From positions 1 to 64,000 of the forward strand of contig NZ_JONR01000016.1 of assembly GCF_000711955.1 (NCBI RefSeq): 64,000 nt of DNA, in the 5' to 3' direction. Position numbers and translations under genes: made by a program. How positions within the stretch are numbered: position 1 is the stretch's first letter; each line of letters starts with the position of its first letter. Positions 25,049-33,334 of the stretch are shown here, one piece after another. The notes under the pieces are model-generated. The model ran no database searches and was not told the DNA's origin. It saw only the letters and a list, made by a program, of their open reading frames with translations. The stretch is from Nevskia soli DSM 19509 (GTDB taxonomy: Bacteria; Pseudomonadota; Gammaproteobacteria; Nevskiales; Nevskiaceae).

Positions 25049-26917
25049 ATGACGGACACTTCCGGCTATTCACTGCTCGGCCGCATCGGCTCGCCAGCCG
25101 ACCTGCGCGCCCTGCCGCGCGCCGAGCTGCCGCTGCTGGCGGCCGAGATGCGGCGCTGCCTGATCGAGACCCTTGGGCGCGCCGGCGGCCACTTCGCCGC
25201 CAACCTGGGCGCGGTGGAGTTGACCCTGGCCCTGCATCGCTGCTTCGATACCCCGCATGACCGCCTGGTGTGGGATGTGGGCCACCAGGCCTATCCGCAC
25301 AAGATGCTCACCGGCCGCCGTGCCGGCCTGGAGGGGATTCGCCGGCAGGGCGGCCTGGCGCCCTTCAACAGCCGCGCCGAAAGCGAATACGACGCCTTCG
25401 GCAACGGCCACGCCGGCACCGCCATCTCGGCCGCCGCCGGCATGGCGGCGGCGGTGCGGTTGAAGCAGGAGCGGCGCCGCGTCGTCGCCGTGATCGGCGA
25501 CGGCGGCATCACCTCCGGCATGGCCTACGAGGCCCTGAACCACGCCGGCGCCCTCGGCCTGGACCTGCTGGTGGTGCTCAACGACAACGACATGTCGATC
25601 TCGGAAAACGTCGGCGCCCTGCGCGATCACGCGGCGCGGCTGCTGGCTGCCGGAGGCATTGACGCGCCGCACGCCCGGCGCCCGGCCAATCCGGTGCCGC
25701 AGGAACCGCCGCCGGGCGCCCTCTTCGAAACCCTGGGTTTCAGCTACCACGGCCCGGTCGACGGCCATGACCTTGATGCACTGACTAATGCCTTCGACCG
25801 TCTCAAGGACGCCGGGGGGCCGCAGTTCCTGCATGTCGTCACGGTCAAGGGCAAGGGCTTCGAACCGGCCGAGGCCGACCCGATCAAGTATCACGGCGTG
25901 ACCCGCTTCGATCCGGTGACCGGCGCTTTCGCTGCCGCTTCGGCTGCGCCCACCTACAGCCAGGTGTTCGGCGAGTGGCTGTGCCAGTCGGCCGAGGAAG
26001 ATTCCCGCATCGTGGCAATCACACCAGCGATGCGCGAAGGCTCCGGCCTGGTGGAATTCGCGCAACGCTTTCCGCAGCGCTATTACGACGTCGCCATCGC
26101 CGAGCAGCATGCGGTGACGCTGGCCGCCGGCCTTGCCTGCGAGGGCCTGCGGCCGGTGGTGGCGATCTATTCGACCTTCTTGCAACGTGCCTACGACCAG
26201 CTGATCCACGACGTCGCCATCCAGCAGCTGCCGGTGCTGTTCGCCATCGATCGCGCCGGCCTGGTCGGCGCCGACGGCGCTACCCACCACGGGGCCTTCG
26301 ACCTCAGTTACCTGCGCTGCGTGCCGCATCTGCTCGTCATGACGCCGAGCGACGAGAACGAATGCCGGCGCATGCTCGCCACCGGCCTGCGGCATGACGG
26401 CCCCAGCGCGGTGCGTTATCCGCGCGGCGGCGGGACTGGCGCGGCAATCGAAGCGGAGGCGCTGCCGCTACCGGTCGGCAAAGGACGGCTGCTGCGCGAA
26501 ACCCAGGGCCGACGCCAGCCGCGCGTCGCCATCCTCGCCTTCGGCGCCGTGCTGCAAGCAGCGCTGGAAGCCGCGGAAATCCTCGACGCCAGCGTCGCCG
26601 ACATGCGCTTCGTCAAGCCGCTGGACGAGGCGCTGATCCTGCAACTCGCCCACAACCATGAACTGCTGGTCACCGTGGAAGACAACGCGCGTCTCGGCGG
26701 CGCGGGCAGCGGCGTCAACGAAGTACTGGCGGCGCAGCAATGCAAGGTGGCCATCCTGAACCTGGGCCTGCCGGATCATTTCATCGAGCATGCCAGCCGC
26801 TCGGAGCAACTGGCCGAATGCGGCCTGGATAGCGCCGGCATCCTGCGCGCGATCCAGAAGCGGCTACGAACCAAAGGTGTAGAAGAATCGATGCGGCATA
26901 CAAGTGGGGCGAGCTAG
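25049..26917 (+). CDS. dxs: 1-deoxy-D-xylulose-5-phosphate synthase
   Basis: This thiamine diphosphate enzyme makes DXP from pyruvate and glyceraldehyde-3-phosphate at the entry of the MEP isoprenoid pathway. WDVGHQAYPHKMLTGRR contains the conserved His, GDGGITSGMAYEALNHAG...NDNDMSISENVG is the TPP/Mg motif, and DVAIAEQHAVTLAAGLA contains the catalytic Glu. DRAGLVGADGATHHGAFDLSYLR is typical of DXS. Length 622 is normal. It is the last gene of the xseB-ispA-dxs operon and converges with gtrA 18 bp away. Confidence 0.97.
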   Translation: MTDTSGYSLLGRIGSPADLRALPRAELPLLAAEMRRCLIETLGRAGGHFAANLGAVELTLALHRCFDTPHDRLVWDVGHQAYPHKMLTGRRAGLEGIRRQGGLAPFNSRAESEYDAFGNGHAGTAISAAAGMAAAVRLKQERRRVVAVIGDGGITSGMAYEALNHAGALGLDLLVVLNDNDMSISENVGALRDHAARLLAAGGIDAPHARRPANPVPQEPPPGALFETLGFSYHGPVDGHDLDALTNAFDRLKDAGGPQFLHVVTVKGKGFEPAEADPIKYHGVTRFDPVTGAFAAASAAPTYSQVFGEWLCQSAEEDSRIVAITPAMREGSGLVEFAQRFPQRYYDVAIAEQHAVTLAAGLACEGLRPVVAIYSTFLQRAYDQLIHDVAIQQLPVLFAIDRAGLVGADGATHHGAFDLSYLRCVPHLLVMTPSDENECRRMLATGLRHDGPSAVRYPRGGGTGAAIEAEALPLPVGKGRLLRETQGRRQPRVAILAFGAVLQAALEAAEILDASVADMRFVKPLDEALILQLAHNHELLVTVEDNARLGGAGSGVNEVLAAQQCKVAILNLGLPDHFIEHASRSEQLAECGLDSAGILRAIQKRLRTKGVEESMRHTSGAS

Positions 26918-26935
26918 AATTTCAAGCCGCGCGGA

Positions 26936-27361
26936 TCAGGTGCCGGAGCGCTTGGCAAAACTGAAATACCGATGGCCAAGGTAGCTGGTGTAAACCGGCA
27001 TCAGGACACCGATGATGTGCGCCGTATCGTCCGGATGGAATCGATATCCTGTGCGCGGAAACAGCCACTCCGCCAGCCCCACCGATATCAGCCAGACCTG
27101 GGCAGCGGCGACTACATTAACCAGCCCGAAGCGTAGAAGCTCGCTGCTCCAATGACGCCCTGAGGACTCGAACACGAGGGTACGGGCCAGAATCCAGGCG
27201 CAGGCCATGCCGAACAGGTAGGCAGTGGCAACCGCCCGGCCGAACGACATCCACTCGGATAGAAAATAGCGGCTGGTGATGTTGACCAGCGCAGCAATTC
27301 CGCCGGTCAGGACGAAGCGGGCGAAGCGGCTTTCGGCAAAACTGCGCAGGCGATCGATCAC
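26936..27361 (-). CDS. GtrA family membrane protein
   Basis: A 141-residue protein with four predicted membrane helices (FVLTGGIAALVNITSRYFL; AVATAYLFGMACAWILARTL; FGLVNVVAAAQVWLISVGL; HIIGVLMPVYTSYLGHRYF) and the family ending HRYFSFAKR. GtrA proteins help move lipid-linked sugars across the inner membrane. I chose the GTG at 27361, which overlaps the upstream stop (GTGA); the frame further upstream lacks similarity. It ends the operon that starts with the HAD-UbiA gene. The mycobacterial counterpart Rv3789, also GtrA-type, sits next to dprE1/dprE2. Confidence 0.9.
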   Translation of the reverse strand: MIDRLRSFAESRFARFVLTGGIAALVNITSRYFLSEWMSFGRAVATAYLFGMACAWILARTLVFESSGRHWSSELLRFGLVNVVAAAQVWLISVGLAEWLFPRTGYRFHPDDTAHIIGVLMPVYTSYLGHRYFSFAKRSGT

Positions 27362-28641
27362 CGGACGCGTGCCGCCATTTCCTTGGCCAGACGCGCCCCC
27401 TCCGCAATGCCACGGTCCTCTGGGTAATAGGACGAGGTATCGGCGATCTGCAGCCCCTTGATGTGTGTTGCCACCGGCGGAACACTCTCCGGGTATCGTG
27501 GCGGGCACACTGGCTGGGCATAGCGCAGCCGGCTGACGCGGGTGGCGAGCCGATCATCGTCGCTCAGAGCCGGATTCAACAACTTGAGATAGGCGAAGGA
27601 TTCCTGAGCGATCGACTCATCGGACTGGGAAAATTTCGGATGTGTGGTCGGCATGTAGTAGGGAAAGTAGACGATATGATCGTCGCCAAACCGACGCAGG
27701 TTGGAGAATTCGACGATTCCCGGCACCTCGATGCGGTCGTCGTTGACATTGAGCCAGAAATGGCGCGTGACGGATTTTTTAAGCTTGTGCACCACGCACA
27801 CCACGCCGATGTTCTTCAGCGCCGCGTACTGATCGCGCATATCCTGCGGCAATGCGGGAATCATGCGCGGAATGAACTGCAGCGGCACCGTGGCGATGAC
27901 CGCGTCGAACGCATGGCGCAGACCCGCGGCGGTAAGGCCCGTGACGGCGCCGTTGTCGATATGCACCTCGCTGACCGGCATAGCGAGATGGATCTTCCCG
28001 CCCAACTCCCCGATGCGCTCTACCAGTCGCTGCACGAGCACTTCGGTGCCACCTTCGATATAACCCAGTTCTTCTTGCATCAGGCTGCGCCGCGAGGTGC
28101 CAATGCGCTTGAAACGCGTCCAGATCCAGGCAGCAGAAATATCGTCCGCGAATTCAAAGAACTTGAGGGTGAAGAGTTTTTCCCACAGCACCTTCCACGC
28201 CCGCTCGCCGCACCAGACCTTGATCCATTGGTGTGCGCGCAGCTTGTCCAGTCCGGACCAGTCGCGGCGCTTGGTGGAAAGGAACATCAGCAGGCCGTAG
28301 CGGATCTTCGAGATCAGGTCCAGGTGCGGGAAGCGCAGCAACGCCAGCGGATCACCCCAGGCGTGGTGCTCGCCCTGATAGAAGTAACCCATGGAGGTGG
28401 GACGCCAGCGCATCGCCCCTTCCATGCCCAATTCGGCCAGCAACTCGAAGGTGGGCCGGTCCGCCTTGCACACAAAATGGTAGTAGCGCTCCAGAGAAAT
28501 GCCGTCGAAGTCGAAGTGCGCCGCCATGCCCCCGGCAATCTGGTCAGCCTCGAATACCTCGACCTGGTGCCCCGCCTTCAACAGATGATAGGCAGCCGTA
28601 AGCCCCATGGTTCCCGCACCAACTACCGCGACCCGGCTCAT
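27358..28641 (-). CDS. FAD-dependent oxidoreductase of the protoporphyrinogen oxidase-like amine oxidase family
   Basis: A 427-residue flavoprotein. The N-terminal Rossmann motif is VAVVGAGTMGLTAAYHLLKAG, followed by VFEADQIAGGMA. A second FAD contact lies near LRHAFDAVIATVPLQFIPRM, and the C-terminal block LQIADTSSYYPEDRGIAEGA closes the FAD site. Such proteins appear in glycan gene clusters, sometimes near UDP-galactopyranose mutase-like or polyprenol enzymes, but the substrate is not readable. It is embedded in the arabinose-lipid operon, with 19 bp before it and a GTGA overlap with gtrA after it. Confidence 0.85.
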   Translation of the reverse strand: MSRVAVVGAGTMGLTAAYHLLKAGHQVEVFEADQIAGGMAAHFDFDGISLERYYHFVCKADRPTFELLAELGMEGAMRWRPTSMGYFYQGEHHAWGDPLALLRFPHLDLISKIRYGLLMFLSTKRRDWSGLDKLRAHQWIKVWCGERAWKVLWEKLFTLKFFEFADDISAAWIWTRFKRIGTSRRSLMQEELGYIEGGTEVLVQRLVERIGELGGKIHLAMPVSEVHIDNGAVTGLTAAGLRHAFDAVIATVPLQFIPRMIPALPQDMRDQYAALKNIGVVCVVHKLKKSVTRHFWLNVNDDRIEVPGIVEFSNLRRFGDDHIVYFPYYMPTTHPKFSQSDESIAQESFAYLKLLNPALSDDDRLATRVSRLRYAQPVCPPRYPESVPPVATHIKGLQIADTSSYYPEDRGIAEGARLAKEMAARVR

Positions 28642-28660
28642 TTAGTGTTGACCCTTGGGC

Positions 28661-29614
28661 CTAGAAATCCAGAACGACACTGGAGTAGATCGGATGGCAG
28701 AACGTCTCCCGCAAAGCGGCCTCAAACGGCGTCGGCTGTATCTGGAAGATGTCCCACCAGGGAATCAGCACGAACTCGTCAGGCAGGATCAACGCCGCAA
28801 GCTGGCTGGTAGTGAAAGGAGGATTGTGGTTGAACAGCGCAAAGATCTTAAGCAGCAGCCAGAACAGTCCATAGGGGATCTTCAGGATCAGAGCGCGTGC
28901 GCCGCTGACCTGCCGGATCTTGCGGATGATATCGATGTAATCGATCCTCTCGCAGCCGGAGATATCGTAAGCCTCGCCTCGCGGCCGGTTGACCAGGCAA
29001 CTCAGGATGATGCGGCAGAAATCCATCGCAAACAGCGGCTGCCGCATGTAATGACCGCTGCCGGGGATGGGAAAGACCGGGATACGCAGCATGAAGCGCG
29101 CGAGCCAGCCCAGGTGCTTGCGGTCGAACCAGCCGAACATCAGCGTCGGACGCAGTACACAGTGCGCGATGCCGCTCTGCGCCACCATTGCCTCCTGGGC
29201 CTTCTTAGATTCGGTATACCAGTCGCGCGCCATCGAGTTCACCACCGAAGAACTGACATGCACCAGGTAAGGCAACCGGTGCCGCAGACAGGCGTCCAAG
29301 GCATGCCGTGTCGCATCGATATTGTTGCGCTGGAATTCATTCTTGATTTCACCTCCGATCTGCGCCTGCAGCATCACCGCCGCGGCTGCGTCCTGTACGA
29401 CGTCTTGCCAGGCACCCGCCTCCGCCATATCCGCCTCGACCGCGGTCACGTCCGGATGCAGGCGGCGCAGCACGGCGACATTGGCTGCATGCTTATCGAC
29501 TACCACCAGACGCGTGTAGCCCCGTTCCTTGAGCAGCACCACCAGGTTCTGCCCGACCAGGCCGGCACCGCCGAACAGCACGATCTTGTCTTCGGGGCCG
29601 GGCATCGGGCTCAT
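28661..29614 (-). CDS. NAD(P)-dependent epimerase/dehydratase family protein
   Basis: A 317-residue extended short-chain dehydrogenase. The nucleotide motif is VLFGGAGLVGQNLVVLL, HVSSSVVNS is the Ser region, and WYTESKKAQEAMV provides Tyr-x3-Lys. The C-terminal part is hydrophobic (ILKIPYGLFWLLLKIFALF), suggesting membrane association or a lipid-linked substrate. The specific reaction is unknown. It lies between the DprE2-like gene (27 bp) and the FAD oxidoreductase (19 bp) in the same operon, so it may modify the same polyprenyl-linked pentose or a dedicated nucleotide sugar. Confidence 0.85.
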   Translation of the reverse strand: MSPMPGPEDKIVLFGGAGLVGQNLVVLLKERGYTRLVVVDKHAANVAVLRRLHPDVTAVEADMAEAGAWQDVVQDAAAAVMLQAQIGGEIKNEFQRNNIDATRHALDACLRHRLPYLVHVSSSVVNSMARDWYTESKKAQEAMVAQSGIAHCVLRPTLMFGWFDRKHLGWLARFMLRIPVFPIPGSGHYMRQPLFAMDFCRIILSCLVNRPRGEAYDISGCERIDYIDIIRKIRQVSGARALILKIPYGLFWLLLKIFALFNHNPPFTTSQLAALILPDEFVLIPWWDIFQIQPTPFEAALRETFCHPIYSSVVLDF

Positions 29615-29641
29615 TGTCGGGTTTGCGGCAAGGCAGACAGG

Positions 29642-30382
29642 TCAGAGCCTGATGCGCCGAAAGATAAAATCGGGTATCAAGCGGATCACCAGCATGATAC
29701 CGCGCCAGAACCACGGGGTATAAAGCGTCGCCTGGCCGCTGCCGAGCGCGCGCACGATATCACCAGCGACACGGTCGGGCGAAGCCCATAGCGGACCGTG
29801 CTTGGGGAAGGCGGCGGTCATCGGCGTATCGACGAAACCCGGCTTGATCAGCACCACCCGCACGCCCCGCGACCAGAGCCGGTGACGCAGACCCTGGACA
29901 AAGACCGCGAGCCCCGCCTTGGCGCTGCCGTACAGGTAATTGCTCTGCCGGCCACGATCCCCTGCCACGGAGCCGATGACACCGATGGTCCCATATGCCT
30001 GAGCGCACATCAGCGTGGCAAGCTGCGTCAGCAACGATACTGCGCTGGAGTAGTTGGTGCCGATATGTCGCAGCGCCTCCGCAGCATCCTCTTCGCAGGT
30101 TTTCTGGTCGGGAAGAGTGCCGTAGGCCAGCAGCGCGCAATCTACGCCCTGCAGCGCCCTACCTGCCAGATCGACCAGAGCCGCATGACCCGGGCAATCG
30201 GCCAGATCGCCGACCCACACCTCCACCGCAGAGGCGCCGCGCGTACGCAGGTCTGCGGCGACGGCATCGAGTCTTCCGGCATTACGGGCTGCCAGGAAAA
30301 ACCTGGCGCCGTCGACCGCATAGCGCCTCGCCACAGCCTGTGCGATGGCTGAAGTAGCCCCGAAAATGACAACTCGCTTCAT
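29642..30382 (-). CDS. DprE2-like short-chain dehydrogenase (polyprenylphospho-keto-ribose reductase)
   Basis: A 246-residue classical SDR. It has VVIFGATSAIAQAVARRYA, GVIGSVAGDRGRQSNYLYGS with catalytic Ser, and Tyr-x3-Lys in YGSAKAGL. The C-terminal half ends in a hydrophobic stretch (WFWRGIMLVIRLIPDFIFRR) that could dock at the membrane. In mycobacteria DprE2 reduces the keto intermediate made by DprE1 to decaprenylphosphoryl-arabinose. The 4-bp overlap with the DprE1-like gene supports the same paired reaction here. The assignment rests on motifs plus neighbours. Confidence 0.85.
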   Translation of the reverse strand: MKRVVIFGATSAIAQAVARRYAVDGARFFLAARNAGRLDAVAADLRTRGASAVEVWVGDLADCPGHAALVDLAGRALQGVDCALLAYGTLPDQKTCEEDAAEALRHIGTNYSSAVSLLTQLATLMCAQAYGTIGVIGSVAGDRGRQSNYLYGSAKAGLAVFVQGLRHRLWSRGVRVVLIKPGFVDTPMTAAFPKHGPLWASPDRVAGDIVRALGSGQATLYTPWFWRGIMLVIRLIPDFIFRRIRL

Positions 30383-31770
30383 AAAGGACGGAATCTGGTT
30401 AGCGGCGCCTCAGCGCTGACGCGGCGCCAGAAGCTGGAGGAGAATCCGGGATCAATCATGGTCGAAAACTGGCGCCAGCCGGGATAACCCTGCTGAAAAG
30501 CCGCGGCTGAGACCCGCCCGTCCTTGGCCGGATAGATACGCCCTCCTGCTGACTGAGTGACCCGGTCAAGCTGATCCAGCAAGGCCAGCGTACCGAAGCC
30601 GCGGTTAGGAAAATCCAGCGCAAGGGTCACGCCGGGCATCGGGAACGACAACATGCCGGGCGATACAACTGTGCCGAAGGTCTTCAGCACAGCCAGGAAC
30701 GAAGCCTGGCCGGATTGCGAAATCAGGCCGAGCAGTTCCCGGATCGCATCCCGCGCGGTGCTGGTCGGCACTACGCATTGATATTGATAGAACCCGGATG
30801 CGCCATACAGGCGATTCCATCCGCCGATCGCATCCAGAGGATAGAACACAGGATCGTAGTGCGTGATCTGCCTTCTGGGCCTGGCAGACGCCTTGTGCCA
30901 TAGCATCGTATTGAAAATGCCAATGGAGGTCCGGTTCATGGCGAAGCTGGGCAGATCGAACGGCAGCGACAGACGCGGCTGCCCATGCGAATCAAACCGG
31001 AGCTGATCCATACCAGGTGCAGGCGCTACGTGACGGGCCCGGGTGAACACACCGCGTCCGAGATTGGCGCCCGCTGCCAGGCAGTCGATCCATGCGACGC
31101 TGTATTCCCAATCGGTCAGAGAAGCGCTGCTGATCTGATGAAACCGATCGAGATTCTCGTAGCGGAAGCTCTCAGCCTCCAGCCATAGCCCCGCAACGGC
31201 CTGCAGGGCAACACGCGCCGACAGAATCAGCCCGGTCAGGCCCAAGCCGCCAATGGTGGCTTGGAACAGAGCAGGGTTGGAGTTCGGAGAGCAATTCAGG
31301 ATTTCTCCATTCGAGCGCAGCAGCTGAAAGGACAGCACATGATTGCCGAAGCACCCAGCCCGATGATGGTTCTTGCCATGCACGTCGTTGGCGATAGCGC
31401 CGCCGACGGTTACGAATTTCGTGCCCGGAGTGACCGGCAGAAACCAGCGTTGATCCGAATCCCGTGTTTCGAGAAGTTGCAGAATCGCGGCCAAGGTCAC
31501 GCCGGCTTCGCATTCGACAATACCGCTGGCCGCATCGAAATGGATGAACCGGTCGAGACCGTTCACGTCCAGCAGAATCTGGTCGGCGTTGAGGGCGCTG
31601 TCGCCGTAGGAACGTCCCAGGCCGCGGGCCAGCATGGTCCGGCCGGATTCCGCCAAGCCCATTGCGGCCACCGCCTCGTCGGAGAAATGCAGGCTGCGCA
31701 GGTGATGCCGGAAGCGATGGCTCCGCCCCCATGTGAGGAGATCATCCCGTAGCATGCTCGGCACTTGCAT
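30379..31770 (-). CDS. DprE1-like FAD-binding polyprenylphospho-ribose 2'-oxidase
   Basis: A 463-residue VAO/PCMH-fold flavoprotein. FAD-binding segments: LARGLGRSYGDSALN and VTVGGAIANDVHGKNHHRAG, the latter nearly the mycobacterial DprE1 sequence. RIYPAKDGRVSAAAFQQGYP keeps the Tyr and Lys equivalent to Y415/K418 of the M. tuberculosis enzyme. The position I align with C387 (benzothiazinone target) reads Ala in VTLALDFP. Expected reaction: oxidation of polyprenylphosphoryl-ribose to the 2-keto form. It begins 15 bp after the HAD-UbiA gene. Confidence 0.88.
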   Translation of the reverse strand: MQVPSMLRDDLLTWGRSHRFRHHLRSLHFSDEAVAAMGLAESGRTMLARGLGRSYGDSALNADQILLDVNGLDRFIHFDAASGIVECEAGVTLAAILQLLETRDSDQRWFLPVTPGTKFVTVGGAIANDVHGKNHHRAGCFGNHVLSFQLLRSNGEILNCSPNSNPALFQATIGGLGLTGLILSARVALQAVAGLWLEAESFRYENLDRFHQISSASLTDWEYSVAWIDCLAAGANLGRGVFTRARHVAPAPGMDQLRFDSHGQPRLSLPFDLPSFAMNRTSIGIFNTMLWHKASARPRRQITHYDPVFYPLDAIGGWNRLYGASGFYQYQCVVPTSTARDAIRELLGLISQSGQASFLAVLKTFGTVVSPGMLSFPMPGVTLALDFPNRGFGTLALLDQLDRVTQSAGGRIYPAKDGRVSAAAFQQGYPGWRQFSTMIDPGFSSSFWRRVSAEAPLTRFRPL

Positions 31771-31785
31771 GAGACCGGGTCCGGA

Positions 31786-33291
31786 TCAAAAAACCGCGAG
31801 CGCGACGAGACACACGATCAGCAAGCCGAGCGCCAGCGACAGGCGATCCTTGATGGCGAATTCAATCGGGTCCTCGCGCATCTCGCCGCGCACCGCGAGC
31901 AGCCATATCCGCCCGATCCAATAAGCCAGGATCGGACAGATCGCCCACATCCAGCCAGGATGGGGGAACTGGCCGTTCTGCGTCAAAGCGTCCACCAGGT
32001 AGATGAAAAACACCAGAATCGAGGCGAAGCCACAAGCGGTGCCCATGCTCATCAACCAACTCGCATCCTCGGGGCGATAGCCGCGGCCGTGAATGTTTTT
32101 ATGCCCCTCCTTGAGCAGGGCTTGGCATTCGGTATAGCGCTTGATGGTGGCCAGCGCCCCGAAAAAGAACATGGAAAATGCCAGCAGCCATGGCGACAGC
32201 GCCGTTCCCAGGAGCACGATGCCAGCCACCAGGCGCAGCGTGAAGAGACCGGCAAGGACGATAACATCCAGGATCGGCTTGCGTTTGAGAGCGATCGAAT
32301 AAGCCAGCGTCACCGCCATGTAAAGGAGTACCACCTCACCGAACAGCCATGGCAGCGTCGACATCACGGCAAGGGAAGCGAGCAGCAACACCGGTATGGC
32401 GACAAGCCCGTCACGCAATGCCAGCTCACCCGACGCCAAAGGCCGGCGCCGCTTGTTCTGGTGACGACGGTCACTTGGCAGATCGTAGAGATCGTTTGCA
32501 AGATAGGTAGCCGAAGCAGTCAAGCCGAACGCGACAAAAGCCTGCAACGCATGCAGCACGCTGCCCAGGTCGAACAAAAGCCCGGACAGCAGCAGGGGCA
32601 CGAAGATCAGGGCGTTCTTCGCCCACTGGTGCAAGCGCAATGCGCGCCGCCAAGTGCCCAAGCTCGTCGGCTTGCTCGCAAACTCAGCAAGCACTTCGAC
32701 TTCCGGCGCCAAACGGGAACGCAGCCCTGCCACGCCGCCGACAAGAACCGCGGAGCCACAGCGCGACCAGACGGCAAGATCCGCCACACTGTCGCCGATG
32801 TAAGTAAACTCGGCACCATGCTTCCCGGCAATCGCATGATATTTGTTCACGCCGGAAAGATTGGTTGATCCATCGCTGCCCAGGACCTCTTCAAATATTC
32901 CGAAGCGCTTGCCCACCTTGTCCACCAGCAACTGATCAGAGGCGGAATAGAGCAGGATCCGATGGCCGTCCGCGCGCCGCGCGCGCAGCCATGCCAGGAG
33001 CGGCTCGTTGACGGGCAGGCTGTCAATGTCCGGCGAAATCACATTGGCCAGCGCCCGCTTGAAGAATGCCCTGCCACGGAACAGATGCAGCAGCAGTCCA
33101 GGCAATTTCCAGGGTTGACGGAATAGCAGCAGAACCAGGGATTCGTGCAGGGCGTCCGTCAGCAGCAGTGAGCCATCCATGTCCGCGACCAGAAGTTGCG
33201 GACCGCGAGTTTGCTGAATGGCCTCCACGCCGGTGTCGGGAGCGGCGGTCGGCATACCCATTTCGATGATGGCGGTCGTTTGCGTAAGCAC
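31786..33291 (-). CDS. HAD hydrolase-UbiA prenyltransferase fusion, probable polyprenyl-phosphate phosphoribosyltransferase
   Basis: A 501-residue two-domain membrane protein. The N-terminal HAD phosphatase domain (residues about 30-215) has LLVADMDGSLLLTD and YIGDSVADLAVW. The UbiA domain (about 225-501) has several membrane helices and the Asp-rich NDLYDLPSDRRHQNKRRRPL, close to the signature of the mycobacterial enzyme Rv3806c that couples phosphoribosyl pyrophosphate to decaprenyl phosphate. The fused HAD domain could then remove the 5-phosphate. It heads the six-gene operon, 43 bp after cysG. Confidence 0.88.
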   Translation of the reverse strand: MLTQTTAIIEMGMPTAAPDTGVEAIQQTRGPQLLVADMDGSLLLTDALHESLVLLLFRQPWKLPGLLLHLFRGRAFFKRALANVISPDIDSLPVNEPLLAWLRARRADGHRILLYSASDQLLVDKVGKRFGIFEEVLGSDGSTNLSGVNKYHAIAGKHGAEFTYIGDSVADLAVWSRCGSAVLVGGVAGLRSRLAPEVEVLAEFASKPTSLGTWRRALRLHQWAKNALIFVPLLLSGLLFDLGSVLHALQAFVAFGLTASATYLANDLYDLPSDRRHQNKRRRPLASGELALRDGLVAIPVLLLASLAVMSTLPWLFGEVVLLYMAVTLAYSIALKRKPILDVIVLAGLFTLRLVAGIVLLGTALSPWLLAFSMFFFGALATIKRYTECQALLKEGHKNIHGRGYRPEDASWLMSMGTACGFASILVFFIYLVDALTQNGQFPHPGWMWAICPILAYWIGRIWLLAVRGEMREDPIEFAIKDRLSLALGLLIVCLVALAVF

Positions 33292-33334
33292 GGCTAAAGG
33301 TCATTTACGCCGTAGACGAGGGTTGCAGGGAAGT

